Positions 27,685 through 37,068 of a DNA stretch of 64,000 bases are shown in pieces; within the stretch, counting starts at the first letter, position 1, and each line of letters opens with the position of its first letter. The notes below the pieces were generated by a model. That model saw nothing but the letters and a program-made list of their open reading frames with translations, was not told where the DNA came from and did no database searches. The DNA lies in the NCBI GenBank assembly GCA_020161615.1, contig JAIUPD010000003.1, forward strand, positions 310,001 to 374,000. Reading direction: 5' to 3'. This DNA comes from Pseudomonadota bacterium. Lineage in GTDB: Bacteria > Pseudomonadota > Alphaproteobacteria > Rhodobacterales > Rhodobacteraceae. Position numbers and translations under genes: made by a program.

Positions 27685-28410
27685 ATGAAGAAGCTCGCCG
27701 CCGGAAACTGGAAGATGAACGGGCGCACCGCCCAGTTGACCGAGGCCATGGCGCTGGCCGCCGCCCATCCCGCGCCCGGGGTCGAGGTGCTGCTCTGCCC
27801 GCCCGCGACGCTGCTGGCCGCCATGGCGCAGGCGCTGGTCGGCACGGCGGTGGCACTCGGCGGACAGGATTGCCATGCGGCCGAGAAGGGCGCGCATACC
27901 GGCGACATCGCGGCGGCGATGCTGGCGGATGCGGGCGCCTCGCATGTCATCCTCGGCCATTCCGAGCGCCGCGCCGATCACGGTGAAAGCTCGGCCGATG
28001 TGGCGGCCAAGGTGCGGGCCGCCTGGGCCGCGGGGCTTGTCGCGATCGTCTGCCTGGGCGAGACCGAGGCGCAGCGCGACGCGGGCGAGACGCTGGCAGT
28101 GATCGGCGACCAACTCGCGGGTTCCCTGCCCGAGGGTGCCAATGCCGAGAACACCGTCATCGCCTATGAACCCGTCTGGGCCATCGGCACCGGCCGCACA
28201 CCCACGCCCGAGCAGATCGCCGAGGTCCATGCCTTCCTGCGCGAAAACGCGCCCGATGCGGGCATCCGCCTGCTCTACGGCGGCTCGGTCAATCCGGGGA
28301 ATGCGGCGGCGATCTTCGCCCTGCCGAACGTCGACGGCGCGCTCGTCGGCGGCGCCTCGCTGAAAGCCGCGGATTTCAGCCAGATCGTCACGGCCCTCGA
28401 AGCCGCCTGA
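27685..28410 (+). CDS. tpiA: Triose-phosphate isomerase
   Basis: A 241-residue TIM-barrel enzyme converting dihydroxyacetone phosphate and glyceraldehyde 3-phosphate. Catalytic residues: Lys in GNWKMNG, His in LGHSERR and Glu in [11 protein letters not shown]; the phosphate loop is [10 protein letters not shown]. The ATG at 27685 has a GGGAGGA site; the earlier frame start lies inside ilvD on the other strand. It is slightly shorter than the 250-residue norm. Rhodobacterales often carry two tpiA genes; only one is in view. Confidence 0.95.
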   Translation: MKKLAAGNWKMNGRTAQLTEAMALAAAHPAPGVEVLLCPPATLLAAMAQALVGTAVALGGQDCHAAEKGAHTGDIAAAMLADAGASHVILGHSERRADHGESSADVAAKVRAAWAAGLVAIVCLGETEAQRDAGETLAVIGDQLAGSLPEGANAENTVIAYEPVWAIGTGRTPTPEQIAEVHAFLRENAPDAGIRLLYGGSVNPGNAAAIFALPNVDGALVGGASLKAADFSQIVTALEAA

Positions 28411-28413
28411 TCC

Positions 28414-28470
28414 ATCATCTTGCCGAAAATACTCGCGGAGGGGGTCCGAGGGAGGGGCGCGCCCCTCCCC
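28414..28470. repeat. Hairpin repeat, reversed variant (TCTTGCCGAAAATACTCGCG)
   Basis: Between convergent tpiA and the protease gene. Tag CATCTTGCCGAAAATACTCG (28,414-28,433) is a reversed, diverged form of the CGTATTT-CGGCAGAATGA tag. It is followed by a G-run and a perfect 20-bp dyad GGGAGGGGCG-CGCCCCTCCC (28,450-28,469). Confidence 0.6.
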
Positions 28471-28478
28471 CGCCTGCT

Positions 28479-29792
28479 TCAGTCCAGCGCCCCCGCCCGG
28501 CGCAGCGCCTCAGCGAAAGCGCGGGTATCCACCGCCAGATGCGAGGACGACATCTCCGGAAAGGGCGGCTGAGCGTCGAAGAACTGGCTGTCCACCGCCA
28601 CCAGACGCCATTCCCCGTCCCGCAGATGCATGATCGGCGAGCCGGAATCGCCCCGGGTCGTGTCGCAGGTATGGATCATCGAGCCGTCGCGATAGGCGGT
28701 CAGGATCTGGCAATCCATATGACCCGAGGGGAAGCGGCCGGTATCCCAGCTGTAGCCCATCTGGCTGACCAGATAGGTGCCGTTGCGGATCTCGGCCAGA
28801 TCGTCCTTGGTGAAGACATAGGGCCGGACATAGCCGATCTCGGTGCCCAGGTCGCGGTCCAGCGTCAGGATCGCCCAATCGTCGCCGTTGCCGCCGTTGG
28901 GCGCGGCGCTCTGCGGCGAATAATCCGGCGCCACGACCGAGCTTACCACATGGGCCAAGCCCTGTTCGGTATCGCCGTAGGCCCCGGCGCGGAAGCTGAT
29001 GACCTTGGCCAGGCCGCCGCCCTCGGCCTGCATGCAATGCGCGGCGGTGGCGATGAGGCGCGGCGCGATCAGCGTCGCGGTGCAGGAGCCGTCTTCCAGC
29101 GTGAGCAGGCCGACAGCGCGCCAGGGCATCTGCGTGACATCGGGGTGGATACGGTCGTCATGACCGAAATAATGGTCGCGCATCACCACCGGCCGGTCGC
29201 GGCCGATGCAATCGGCCGTGTCGGTGAAGGCGCGGCAGGTGGCCCGCGCGCTGCCCGGTTCCTCGCAGATGCCGTTGAACGCGGTCTCGCAATTGTTCGA
29301 GCGGTTGCGCATCATGGCGACCGGCGCGCAATCGGTGCGGTCGGTGCCCGAGATGCAGGCACCGGTGCCGATGCCGGGATCGTCGCATTCCCCGTCATTG
29401 GCCCAGCGGCAGCTGTCGTCCGAGCCGATGGCCAGCGCCCGGCAATCCGAGGCATCGGTGCCGTTCTCGCAGGCGCCGGTGCCGCCGAAGCGGATGTCGT
29501 CGCATTCGCGGTCATTGGCCCAGCGGCAGGTGTCGTTGCCGAGTTGCGCCCGGATCTCGGCCGGGACCGCATCCATCAGGCGCTGCCAGCTATCGGCCTC
29601 GGTCCGGCAATCATTGGCGTCGGTGCCGCTTTCGCAGGCGCCGGTGCCGCCGAAGCGAGCCTCGTCGCATTCGTTGTCATTGGCCCAGCGGCAGGTATTG
29701 GCCTGCGCAAGAACCGCCCCCGGCGCCGTGGCCAGCAGAAGCGCCGTCAGGGTCAGGGAAAATCTGGAAATCCGAAATGTCTTCAAGAACAT
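28479..29792 (-). CDS. Secreted trypsin-like serine protease with N-terminal CRWAND repeats
   Basis: A 437-residue exported protein. The signal peptide ends near GAVLAQA. It is followed by four cysteine repeats of about 28 residues: CRWANDNECDEARFGGTGAC-type units (three good, one degenerate starting CETAFNGICEEP), each with four cysteines and acidic residues that suggest disulfides and perhaps Ca2+ binding. The C-terminal domain is chymotrypsin-fold: His in LIATAAHC, Asp in DDWAILTLD, Ser in RGDSGSPI. Start ATG 29792 places the signal peptide at the N-terminus. It is 67 bp downstream of another secreted repeat protein on the same strand, likely one operon; substrate unknown. Confidence 0.82.
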   Translation of the reverse strand: MFLKTFRISRFSLTLTALLLATAPGAVLAQANTCRWANDNECDEARFGGTGACESGTDANDCRTEADSWQRLMDAVPAEIRAQLGNDTCRWANDRECDDIRFGGTGACENGTDASDCRALAIGSDDSCRWANDGECDDPGIGTGACISGTDRTDCAPVAMMRNRSNNCETAFNGICEEPGSARATCRAFTDTADCIGRDRPVVMRDHYFGHDDRIHPDVTQMPWRAVGLLTLEDGSCTATLIAPRLIATAAHCMQAEGGGLAKVISFRAGAYGDTEQGLAHVVSSVVAPDYSPQSAAPNGGNGDDWAILTLDRDLGTEIGYVRPYVFTKDDLAEIRNGTYLVSQMGYSWDTGRFPSGHMDCQILTAYRDGSMIHTCDTTRGDSGSPIMHLRDGEWRLVAVDSQFFDAQPPFPEMSSSHLAVDTRAFAEALRRAGALD

Positions 29793-29823
29793 GGCAAGCC
29801 CCCCCGCCATAGAATAGGATGAA

Positions 29824-29850
29824 CCGCCCCCGGGCAAACACCGGGGGCGG
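29824..29850 (-). terminator. Hairpin between two secreted-protein genes
   Basis: A 10-bp perfect stem (CCGCCCCCGG / CCGGGGGCGG) with a 7-nt loop lies between the stop of the 29,860 gene and the ATG of the protease gene on the minus strand. The following sequence is TTCATCCTATTC, only weakly T-rich, so it may be an attenuator or a processing/stability hairpin rather than a full terminator. Confidence 0.5.
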
Positions 29851-29859
29851 CGGTCAGGC

Positions 29860-31656
29860 TCAGTGCTCGCGGTCCATGACCCATTGCGGCGAGGCGATGG
29901 TGACGCCCAATGTCGCCATGCCGCCCGTGCCGCCATAGCTGCCGGCGAAGACCGCATAGGCACCGGGCTGCGGGTTGGGGATCATGACGCCGGGGTTCAA
30001 CTGCTCGAAATCGTCGTTGCAATAGATCCGCCCGTCGGGGGCCACGATAGTCAGCGTGCCGTCGGTATCGGCGACCATGTAGACCATGAGCTGCGGCAGA
30101 CCCTCGGTCGCGTCGATCACCAGATCGGGCTGGGCGGGGTTGATGTAGCCCGCGCAACCGTCGCCCATGCCGAAGGCCTCGGTCTGGCTGGGGGCGATGT
30201 CAAAGATCACCCGCGGGTCGATCCTTGTGTCCGGGCCAAAGCTCAGCCGCGCGACCGAGGGTTCGGCGGTGACGTTGAGGGACTCGGGCGCGGTCTGGCC
30301 GCCGGCCAGCGCGGTCGCATTCCAGTTGGGCTCGCCCATCGAGGCATAGAGGTTATAGGTCCCCCCAGCCCCCGGCGCGTAGCTGCCGACATAGACCAGG
30401 TAATCGCCTGCCTGCGCCGCGGTGAAGCTGATGCCCGGGTTAAGCTGGAACGCGTCGTCGTTGCACGACCAGTTGCCATCGGGCGCCCGCACCGCCAGCA
30501 CCAGGTCGGTTTCCGACCTTGCATAGATCGACATCATCGACTGCGCACCATCGAGCGACAGCACCAGATCCGGGGCCGAAATGTCGGTATAGCCCGCGCA
30601 ATACATGCCGATCGGCAGCGACTCGACGGGATCTTGCGAGGAAACGGGCGCGCTGGCCAGCAATTGCCCCTGCAGCGCCTGATCGGCGTCGAAGGCGACA
30701 TGGCCCGCGCGGGGCTCGGCGTCGAGGTCGAGCACCGCATCCGAGAAGGCGGGCGTCCCGGCCGAGGCATAGAGGTCATAGAACGACCCCGGCCCCGGGC
30801 CATAACCGCCGACGAAGACCTGGTATTCGCCCGGCTGGGCACCGTCGAAGGTCACGGCCGGGTTGAGGTTATAGGTGTCGTCGTTGCAATGGACCTGGCC
30901 CGCCGGGTCGATCACCGCCATCACCAGATCGCGGTCCGAGATGGCGAAGACGCTGAACTGGTCGGTCGCCGCATCAAGCGTCAGGATCGCATCGGCGGCA
31001 TCGAGGCGGCCATAGCCCCAGCACGCGTCCTGCGCCAGCGGGCGGAGTTCCTCCTCGGCATAGAGGGGGGCGCCGCTGACCAGTACCTGCCGCGCGCTGT
31101 CGGGGCTGGGGGCATAGGCGAAGCGGCCCGCCCGCGGCTCGCCCAGCCGCGCAACGTCGAGGCCGAAAAGCTCGATGGCCGAGACCGGGCTTTCCGAGGC
31201 AAAGAGCCGCGCGTCGATGCTGCTGCCCTCGGCCGCGCCCAGCCAGACTGTATAGCGCCCGGGCGCCACATGCCCCAGCGAGGTGCTGACGAAGCCCTGG
31301 TCATCGGCCAAAGCGCAGCGATAGAGCCCGTCGGGCGTGCCCAGCACCAGGCTTTGCAGCCCCGCCCCGGCACCGGTGAAGGTCAGCGTGTCCATCGGCG
31401 CCGTCACCTCGAAGGCCGCGCCCGCGCTCTCGGCCGGGACCACGCCCTGACAGCCCCGCACGAAGGACGAAGCGGGCTCGGTCACCGGGCCATAGACACG
31501 CAGGCCGATGCGCTGGCGCAGGAAGGGATCCGAGGCAGGGCTCAGCTCGACGGCGAACCCGGCCTCTTGCGCGAAGGCCGCGCCGCCGACCAGCGGCATC
31601 AGCAGGGTGGCAAGCGCGGTGGTGGCGGTCAATAAAGGTCGATCAATGCGGGTCAT
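29860..31656 (-). CDS. Secreted protein with CNDD-type beta modules
   Basis: A 598-residue exported protein (signal peptide to about GGAAFAQ). The mature chain has at least three good copies of a module of about 150 residues, each with a Cys-Asn-Asp-Asp step (HCNDDTYNLNP, SCNDDAFQLNP, YCNDDFEQLNP), then a phrase of the type QPGEYQVFVGGYGPGPGSFY. The first part is a more distant copy. The acidic turns suggest metal-binding beta sandwiches like the PPC domains often found beside secreted proteases. It precedes the protease gene, which fits a partner, inhibitor or matrix role (inference). Start ATG 31656. Confidence 0.75.
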   Translation of the reverse strand: MTRIDRPLLTATTALATLLMPLVGGAAFAQEAGFAVELSPASDPFLRQRIGLRVYGPVTEPASSFVRGCQGVVPAESAGAAFEVTAPMDTLTFTGAGAGLQSLVLGTPDGLYRCALADDQGFVSTSLGHVAPGRYTVWLGAAEGSSIDARLFASESPVSAIELFGLDVARLGEPRAGRFAYAPSPDSARQVLVSGAPLYAEEELRPLAQDACWGYGRLDAADAILTLDAATDQFSVFAISDRDLVMAVIDPAGQVHCNDDTYNLNPAVTFDGAQPGEYQVFVGGYGPGPGSFYDLYASAGTPAFSDAVLDLDAEPRAGHVAFDADQALQGQLLASAPVSSQDPVESLPIGMYCAGYTDISAPDLVLSLDGAQSMMSIYARSETDLVLAVRAPDGNWSCNDDAFQLNPGISFTAAQAGDYLVYVGSYAPGAGGTYNLYASMGEPNWNATALAGGQTAPESLNVTAEPSVARLSFGPDTRIDPRVIFDIAPSQTEAFGMGDGCAGYINPAQPDLVIDATEGLPQLMVYMVADTDGTLTIVAPDGRIYCNDDFEQLNPGVMIPNPQPGAYAVFAGSYGGTGGMATLGVTIASPQWVMDREH

Positions 31657-31913
31657 TCTGCAATCCTTTGTCCTCGGACCTCGGTCCTGCGGTCGATGCG
31701 CGCCCGTCGACAATCGAACCCCGGGCACCAGCGCGGCAAGATTGCCCCGCCCCCGCCGCGCGCGTCAATCACATTGCAGGAAGCTCACGGCTTGGTGCAG
31801 CGCCGCCCCATCAGGGGATGGCAGCGGCGACGACCATGCTGTAAGGACAGGGCAATCCGGCCCCGGACCGGCGCGACACTCCGCACGACAGCCCGCACGA
31901 CAGGAAGCCCGAC

Positions 31914-33632
31914 ATGGCGCGTATTCTCATCACCTCGGCGTTACCCTACATCAACGGGATCAAGCATCTGGGCAATCTGGTCGGCAGCCAGCTTCCCGCC
32001 GATCTCTATGCACGGTACATGCGCGCCCGGGGCCATGAGGTGATGTTCATCTGCGCCACCGACGAGCACGGCACCCCGGCGGAACTCGCCGCCGCGAAGG
32101 CCAAGAAACCGGTGGCCGAATATTGCGCCGAGATGCACGAGGTCCAGGCGGATCTGGCCGCCGGGTTCCGGCTGTCCTTCGACCATTTCGGCCGCTCGTC
32201 GAGTCCCGAGAACCATAAACTGACGCAGCACATGGCGGGCCGGCTGAAGGCTGCCGGGCTGATCTCCGAGGTCGACGAGAAGCAGGTCTATTCCATCGCC
32301 GACGGCCGTTTCCTGCCCGACCGCTATATCGAGGGCACCTGCCCCAATTGCGGCTACGAGCGCGCGCGCGGCGATCAATGCGAGAATTGCACCAAGCAGC
32401 TGGACCCGACCGACCTGATCAACCCGCGCTCGGCGATCTCGGGCTCGAACGACCTGGAGGTGCGCGAAACCAAGCACCTGTTCCTGCGCCAGAAGGCGAT
32501 GCGCGACCAGCTGCGCGACTGGATCAAGTCCAAGAAGGACTGGCCGATCCTGACCACCTCGATCGCGCTCAAGTGGCTGGACGATGGCGACGGGTTGCAG
32601 GACCGCGGCATCACCCGCGATCTGGACTGGGGCATCCCGGTGAAGGATGGGCAGGCCGACTGGCCGGGGATGGAGGGCAAGGTCTTCTACGTCTGGTTCG
32701 ACGCCCCCATCGAATACATCGCCGCCACCGCCGAATGGGCCCATGCCAACGGGCTGGGGGACGAGGCCTGGGAACGCTGGTGGCGCACCGACAAGGGCGC
32801 GGAGGACGTGCGCTATATCGAGTTCATGGGCAAGGATAACGTGCCCTTCCACACGCTCAGCTTCCCCGCGACGCTGATGGGCTCGGGCGAGCCCTGGAAG
32901 CTGGTCGATTACATCAAGTCCTTCAACTACCTGAATTATGACGGCGGCCAGTTCTCGACCTCGCAGGGCCGGGGCGTGTTCATGGATCAGGCGCTCAGCA
33001 TCCTGCCGCCCGATTTCTGGCGCTGGTGGCTGCTGAGCCACGCCCCGGAAAGCTCGGACAGCGAATTCACCTGGGAGAATTTCCAGGCCTCGGTGAACAA
33101 GGATCTGGCCGACGTCCTCGGCAACCTGGTCAGCCGCGTCACCAAATTCTGCCGCTCGAAATTCGGCGAGGCGGTGCCCGAGGGCGGCACCCTCGGCCCG
33201 CGCGAGGAAAAGCTGGTCGCCGACCTGACCGAGAGGCTGCGCGCCTACGAGGGATTCATGGAGGCCATGGAGGTGCGCAAATCCTCGGCCGAGCTGCGCG
33301 CGCTCTGGGTTCTGGGCAACGAATACCTGCAGGAGGCCGCGCCCTGGTCGACCTTCAAGACCGACCCGGAACTGGCCGCGGCGCAGGTGCGGCTCGCGCT
33401 GAACCTGATCCGGCTTTACGCCGTGGTCTCGCAGCCCTTCATCCCCGACGCGGCGCAGGCGATGATGGCGGCGCTGAACTGCACCGACTGGTCCTGGCCC
33501 GAGGATGTGGGCGCGGCGCTGTCGATGCTGCCCGCCGGCCATGCCTTCACCACGCCCGAGGTGCTTTTCGCCAAGATTACCGACGAAGCGCGCGAGGATT
33601 GGCAGACCCGTTTCGCCGGGATCCGCACCTGA
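31914..33632 (+). CDS. metG: Methionyl-tRNA synthetase
   Basis: A 572-residue class I synthetase charging tRNA-Met. N-terminal [14 protein letters not shown] holds the HIGH-type HLGN; a zinc knuckle (CPNCGY...CENC) is near residue 140; the KMSKS-equivalent is FSTSQGRG, which is the normal form in alphaproteobacterial MetG, not a defect. C-terminal anticodon-binding helices are present; no dimerisation EMAP-like tail. The 258-bp upstream gap shows no RNA leader that I can recognise. A strong terminator follows at 33,683. Confidence 0.96.
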   Translation: MARILITSALPYINGIKHLGNLVGSQLPADLYARYMRARGHEVMFICATDEHGTPAELAAAKAKKPVAEYCAEMHEVQADLAAGFRLSFDHFGRSSSPENHKLTQHMAGRLKAAGLISEVDEKQVYSIADGRFLPDRYIEGTCPNCGYERARGDQCENCTKQLDPTDLINPRSAISGSNDLEVRETKHLFLRQKAMRDQLRDWIKSKKDWPILTTSIALKWLDDGDGLQDRGITRDLDWGIPVKDGQADWPGMEGKVFYVWFDAPIEYIAATAEWAHANGLGDEAWERWWRTDKGAEDVRYIEFMGKDNVPFHTLSFPATLMGSGEPWKLVDYIKSFNYLNYDGGQFSTSQGRGVFMDQALSILPPDFWRWWLLSHAPESSDSEFTWENFQASVNKDLADVLGNLVSRVTKFCRSKFGEAVPEGGTLGPREEKLVADLTERLRAYEGFMEAMEVRKSSAELRALWVLGNEYLQEAAPWSTFKTDPELAAAQVRLALNLIRLYAVVSQPFIPDAAQAMMAALNCTDWSWPEDVGAALSMLPAGHAFTTPEVLFAKITDEAREDWQTRFAGIRT

Positions 33633-33682
33633 GGCCCGATGGCCTGAAAGGTTGACAGGTCTCGAAACGTGAACGACCCTTG

Positions 33683-33713
33683 ATCCCGCCCGTCATATTG
33701 GGGCGGGATTTTT
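33683..33713 (+). terminator. Rho-independent terminator of metG
   Basis: Perfect 9-bp stem ATCCCGCCC (33,683-33,691) with GGGCGGGAT (33,701-33,709), 9-nt loop, then TTTTT on the plus strand. It starts about 50 bp after the metG stop and lies just before the next gene. Confidence 0.88.
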
Positions 33714-33729
33714 CTCGAAGGTCGTTTGC

Positions 33730-34668
33730 ATGAAGCTCTCCCTCCCTCTGGCGGCGGCGCTGTCGCTCATCGCCCCGCCCGCCCTCGCCCAGACCGATCT
33801 GGCTGCGATCAGCCTGACCGCCCGCGCCTATGTCCAAGTCGTCAGCTGGCAGGAACGCTCGTTCCGTCCCGCCGGCCTGACCGAGGTGATCCGCGCGCCG
33901 GGTCATATCCTTCTCGACGTGCGCGCGGTGCTGGACGGGCCCTGGTCCGATACGATCGAACGGGTGCAGGCGGGATCGCGCGACATCCGCCTGGTGCTGC
34001 CCGACGGGCGCGAGTTGGAGCCCGAGGGCGGCTTTCAATACTGGGGGCAATTGAGCCTCATCCCCCGCAGCATCTCGGCCCGCCGCCCCCGCGACTTCCC
34101 CGAGGCCGACGCCGATATCCACTGGAACGGCCTGTTCCTGGTGCCCGAGGGCGTCAGTCAGGCCACCCTGACCATCGCCAGCGACGACATCCGCTTTTCG
34201 GGCGTGGTGACGGTGCCCAAGACATCGACCCCCGAAAGCGCCGCCAGCTTCGCCAGCTTCACGCCCCGGGACGTGCGCCGCTTCCGCGTGGCCCAATTGC
34301 AGGACGGCAATGGTGACGGGGCCGTGCCCTCGACCCTCACCGCGCTGCCCGGCACCGTGCTGGCCGACATCGAGGTGGAGGTCAGCGGGCTGGCAGGCAA
34401 CAATGCCGATGGCGAAGACCGCTTCAACTGGAGCACGTCCGATTTCCGCCTGACCGATCCCCAGGGCACGACCCTGCCGCTGGTCGGCGAGCGCTTCATC
34501 CGCCGGCTGCTCGATTCCCAGTTCAACGGCGTCGAGGTCGGCGCATCGACCGAGCGCCGGATGCTCTGGCTCGTGCCCGAAGGGCTGACCGAGGCCCGGC
34601 TCCTCTTTGGCGAGACCGAGGTGGCGACGGTCGATCTGGCCGGCGCCGCCGTCACCGACACCGACTGA
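33730..34668 (+). CDS. Exported protein of unknown function
   Basis: A 312-residue protein with a Sec signal peptide (cleavage after PPALAQ). The mature part is rich in beta-type sequence, with two similar halves: FLVPEGVSQATLTIAS near residue 140 and LWLVPEGLTEARLLFGE near residue 280, suggesting an internal duplication of one domain. No catalytic motif is seen. It starts only 17 bp after the metG terminator, so its promoter may overlap that terminator. I do not recognise the family. Confidence 0.72.
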   Translation: MKLSLPLAAALSLIAPPALAQTDLAAISLTARAYVQVVSWQERSFRPAGLTEVIRAPGHILLDVRAVLDGPWSDTIERVQAGSRDIRLVLPDGRELEPEGGFQYWGQLSLIPRSISARRPRDFPEADADIHWNGLFLVPEGVSQATLTIASDDIRFSGVVTVPKTSTPESAASFASFTPRDVRRFRVAQLQDGNGDGAVPSTLTALPGTVLADIEVEVSGLAGNNADGEDRFNWSTSDFRLTDPQGTTLPLVGERFIRRLLDSQFNGVEVGASTERRMLWLVPEGLTEARLLFGETEVATVDLAGAAVTDTD

Positions 34669-34748
34669 CCCCGGCACCCCCTTGCCGCCCGGCCCCCGGG
34701 CATCGCGATTTCGATTGCGCCTGCCGGGGGCTGCGGTAGGCTGGCCCC

Positions 34749-35000
34749 ATGTTCACCATCGAGCACGATTTCGACGCCACCGTCATCACCCTGATCGACG
34801 AGGGGGACGCCCCCCTCAACGAGGATGTGGTGATCGAAAGCCATGAAGAGGGCGTGACCCTCACCCAAGTCGATCCCGACACCGACGAGGTGATGGTCAT
34901 CAACCTGTCCATGCACCAGCTGAAGGAGTTGCGCGCCGCGCTGGACCTGCCGGAAGGGATCTACCGGCTGAAACGGCCCTCGGGCGATCAGTCGAGCTGA
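34749..35000 (+). CDS. Small acidic protein of unknown function
   Basis: An 83-residue acidic protein without signal peptide. It contains a beta-strand-rich half (MFTIEHDFDATVITLIDEG) and a C-terminal amphipathic helix (MHQLKELRAALDLPEGIY). Similar short proteins are found in Rhodobacterales, no function known to me. Its last 13 bases overlap the convergent DUF167 gene. Confidence 0.7.
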   Translation: MFTIEHDFDATVITLIDEGDAPLNEDVVIESHEEGVTLTQVDPDTDEVMVINLSMHQLKELRAALDLPEGIYRLKRPSGDQSS

Positions 35001-35239
35001 AAGAGCTTGTCGCGCGCCGTCTGGCCCCTGAGCATGGTCAGCCGGGTCGGCGCCACGCCCAGCGCCTTGGCCAGCAGTTTGCGCACCGCCTCATTCGCCC
35101 GCCCCTGATCGGCCGGCGCCGTCACCCAGATCCGCAGCGGCTCGCCCGCCTCGACAGCCTCGCGCTTTGCCCGGGGCGTGGCGCGGACCGCCAGCTTCGC
35201 CCCCGGCACAGCCAGCGCCGAAAGGTCCGGCAGACTCAC
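34988..35239 (-). CDS. DUF167 (YggU-like) family protein
   Basis: An 83-residue protein with the DUF167 features AVRATPRAKREAVE, APADQGRANEAVRKLLAKAL and a closing TMLRGQTARDKLFQLD. The fold is known but not its function. Its GTG/ATG start region overlaps the stop of the dehydratase gene upstream (35,236), so it is last in a four-gene minus-strand unit (36,192 to 34,988). Confidence 0.85.
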   Translation of the reverse strand: MSLPDLSALAVPGAKLAVRATPRAKREAVEAGEPLRIWVTAPADQGRANEAVRKLLAKALGVAPTRLTMLRGQTARDKLFQLD

Positions 35240-36195
35240 CCCTGCAGCGCCCGGATCATCATCGCCCGGTCCACGTTTCCGCCCGAGGCCACGGCAATGA
35301 CCGGCCCCGCGCCCGGCCGGAACAACGCCGCCGCCAGCGCCACCGCGCCGCCCGGCTCCAGCACGATCTTCAGCCGGTCATGGGCCAGCGCCATGGCTTT
35401 CAGCGCCTCCTCCTCGGTCACCACGACCCCCGGCCCGCAGAGGTCGCGGAGCACGGGCCAGGTCAGATCCCCGGTCACCGGCGTGATGATCGCATCGCAG
35501 ATCGACCCCGAGAGACGCTCGTTCTTCAGCCGCTCCCCTGCGGCCTGCGAGCGGGCCACATCGTCAAAGCCCTCGGGCTCGACCGGATGCACGACCATGC
35601 CCGGCGCCCGCGCCCGCAAGGCCAGCGCGATGCCCGAGGTCAGGCCGCCCCCGCCGCAGGGCACCAGCACCGTGGCCTCGCTCACCCCCGCCTCGGCCGC
35701 CTGTTCGGCGATCTCCAGCCCGGTGGTGCCCTGCCCCGCGATCACCTCGGCCATGTCGAAGGGCTTGACCAGCGCCAGCCCCCGCTCCGCCGCCAGCCGC
35801 GCGCCCAGCGCGTCGCGATCCTCGGCCGCGCGGTCATAGGTCACGACCTCGGCCCCCAGGGCGCGGGTATTGGCGATCTTGATGGCGGGCGCATCCGCGG
35901 GCATCACGATCACCGCCGGGATGCCGTGCATCTTCGCGGCAAGCGCGACCCCCTGCGCGTGGTTGCCCGAGGAATAAGCGATGACCCCGCCGATGGGCCC
36001 GGCCTCGACCAAAGCCGAGACCGCGTTCCAGCCGCCCCGGAACTTGAAGGACCCGGTGTGCTGCAGGCATTCGGCCTTCACGAAGACCGGCCGGCCGGCG
36101 ATCTCGTCCAGAAAGGGCGAGGACAGCAGCGGCGTGCGCCGGGCATGGCCGGCCAGCCGCTTGGCGGCAGCCTCGATCAGGGCAATGGACGTCAT
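35236..36195 (-). CDS. Serine/threonine dehydratase-like PLP enzyme (fold type II)
   Basis: A 319-residue PLP enzyme. PLP lysine is in TGSFKFRGGWNA (~54), the Asn/Ser loop in SSGNHAQG (~80) and the phosphate-binding loop in PCGGGGLTSG (~190). It has no C-terminal ACT domain, so it is of the short biosynthesis-independent type (threonine/serine dehydratase, or serine/aspartate racemase-like). It overlaps the hydrolase start by 4 bp and the DUF167 gene by 4 bp, which indicates one operon. Confidence 0.85.
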   Translation of the reverse strand: MTSIALIEAAAKRLAGHARRTPLLSSPFLDEIAGRPVFVKAECLQHTGSFKFRGGWNAVSALVEAGPIGGVIAYSSGNHAQGVALAAKMHGIPAVIVMPADAPAIKIANTRALGAEVVTYDRAAEDRDALGARLAAERGLALVKPFDMAEVIAGQGTTGLEIAEQAAEAGVSEATVLVPCGGGGLTSGIALALRARAPGMVVHPVEPEGFDDVARSQAAGERLKNERLSGSICDAIITPVTGDLTWPVLRDLCGPGVVVTEEEALKAMALAHDRLKIVLEPGGAVALAAALFRPGAGPVIAVASGGNVDRAMMIRALQG

Positions 36196-37010
36196 ATCAG
36201 CAATCCCAGGAAGCGGTGAATGGCGGTGACGGCCTCGGGCTCGTCAAGAAAGGGAATATGCCCGCGGTCGGGCACCTCGGCGCTAATCATGTCGGGCGCG
36301 CGGGCGGCCATCTCGTCGGCGGTCGCCTGCGTCAGCAGGTCGGAATTGGCCCCCCGGATCAGCGCCAGCGGCTTCGCTGTGCAGACCTCGAACAGCGACC
36401 AGGCATCGGCCGGGGGCTGCTTCATCGCCTCCAGGAAAGCGGTCCTGAGGGCGGGGTCATAATTGATGTCAAGCCCTTGATCGGTCTCGACATAATGGCG
36501 CTTGGCCTCTTCCATCCAGCGGCTGGCGGGGGCCTCGAACCCCTCCATCGACAGTTGCAGCGCGACGGCCGCCGCGGCATGGGTCCGCGCCGCCGGCCGC
36601 CGGCCGATGTAATCGCGGATCCGCTCCAACCCTAGGGGGTCGATCACCGGCCCCACGTCGTTCAGGATCAGCCCCCGCACCCGCTCGGGTGCCACCGCCG
36701 AGAGATACATCCCGATCAGCCCCCCGCGCGAGGTCCCCAGGATGGCCGCGCTCTCGATCCCCAGATGGTCGAGCAGCGCCAGGGCATCGGCGCCCTCCTG
36801 CACGATCGTATAGGTCTCGGCTCCGGTCCAGTCCGACTTGCCGCGCCCGCGGTAATCCATGCGGATCAGCCGCAGGGGCGGCAGATGCGGCGCCAGATAG
36901 TCGAAATCGCTGCTGTTGCGGGTCAGACCGGCGAGGCATAGCAGCGGAATGCCATGGCCTTCGTCCGTGAACCAGAGCCGGGCGCCATCGGCGGCGGTGA
37001 AATGGGGCAT
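36192..37010 (-). CDS. Alpha/beta hydrolase
   Basis: A 272-residue alpha/beta hydrolase. Nucleophile elbow GTSRGG (Ser ~97), oxyanion area PLLCLAGLTRNSSDFDYL, Asp in RGANSDLL and His in DRGHIPFLDEP. This arrangement is seen in 3-oxoadipate enol-lactonase-like and haloperoxidase-like hydrolases; substrate not readable. It is the first of the unit with the dehydratase. The HAD gene upstream is 58 bp away on the same strand. Confidence 0.83.
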   Translation of the reverse strand: MPHFTAADGARLWFTDEGHGIPLLCLAGLTRNSSDFDYLAPHLPPLRLIRMDYRGRGKSDWTGAETYTIVQEGADALALLDHLGIESAAILGTSRGGLIGMYLSAVAPERVRGLILNDVGPVIDPLGLERIRDYIGRRPAARTHAAAAVALQLSMEGFEAPASRWMEEAKRHYVETDQGLDINYDPALRTAFLEAMKQPPADAWSLFEVCTAKPLALIRGANSDLLTQATADEMAARAPDMISAEVPDRGHIPFLDEPEAVTAIHRFLGLLI

Positions 37011-37068
37011 GCGCGGGGTCCGTTTGTAATGCCCGCACTAGATCACGCGCGCCCGGGACGGGCAAGGA

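Noticed and set aside
31914-33632. Missing KMSKS in metG as a sign of inactivation
   Set aside because: FSTSQ is the usual form of this loop in alphaproteobacterial MetG.
33652-33680. TTGACA box after metG
   Set aside because: It lies before the strong metG terminator and has no matching -10, so a promoter there would be stopped at once.
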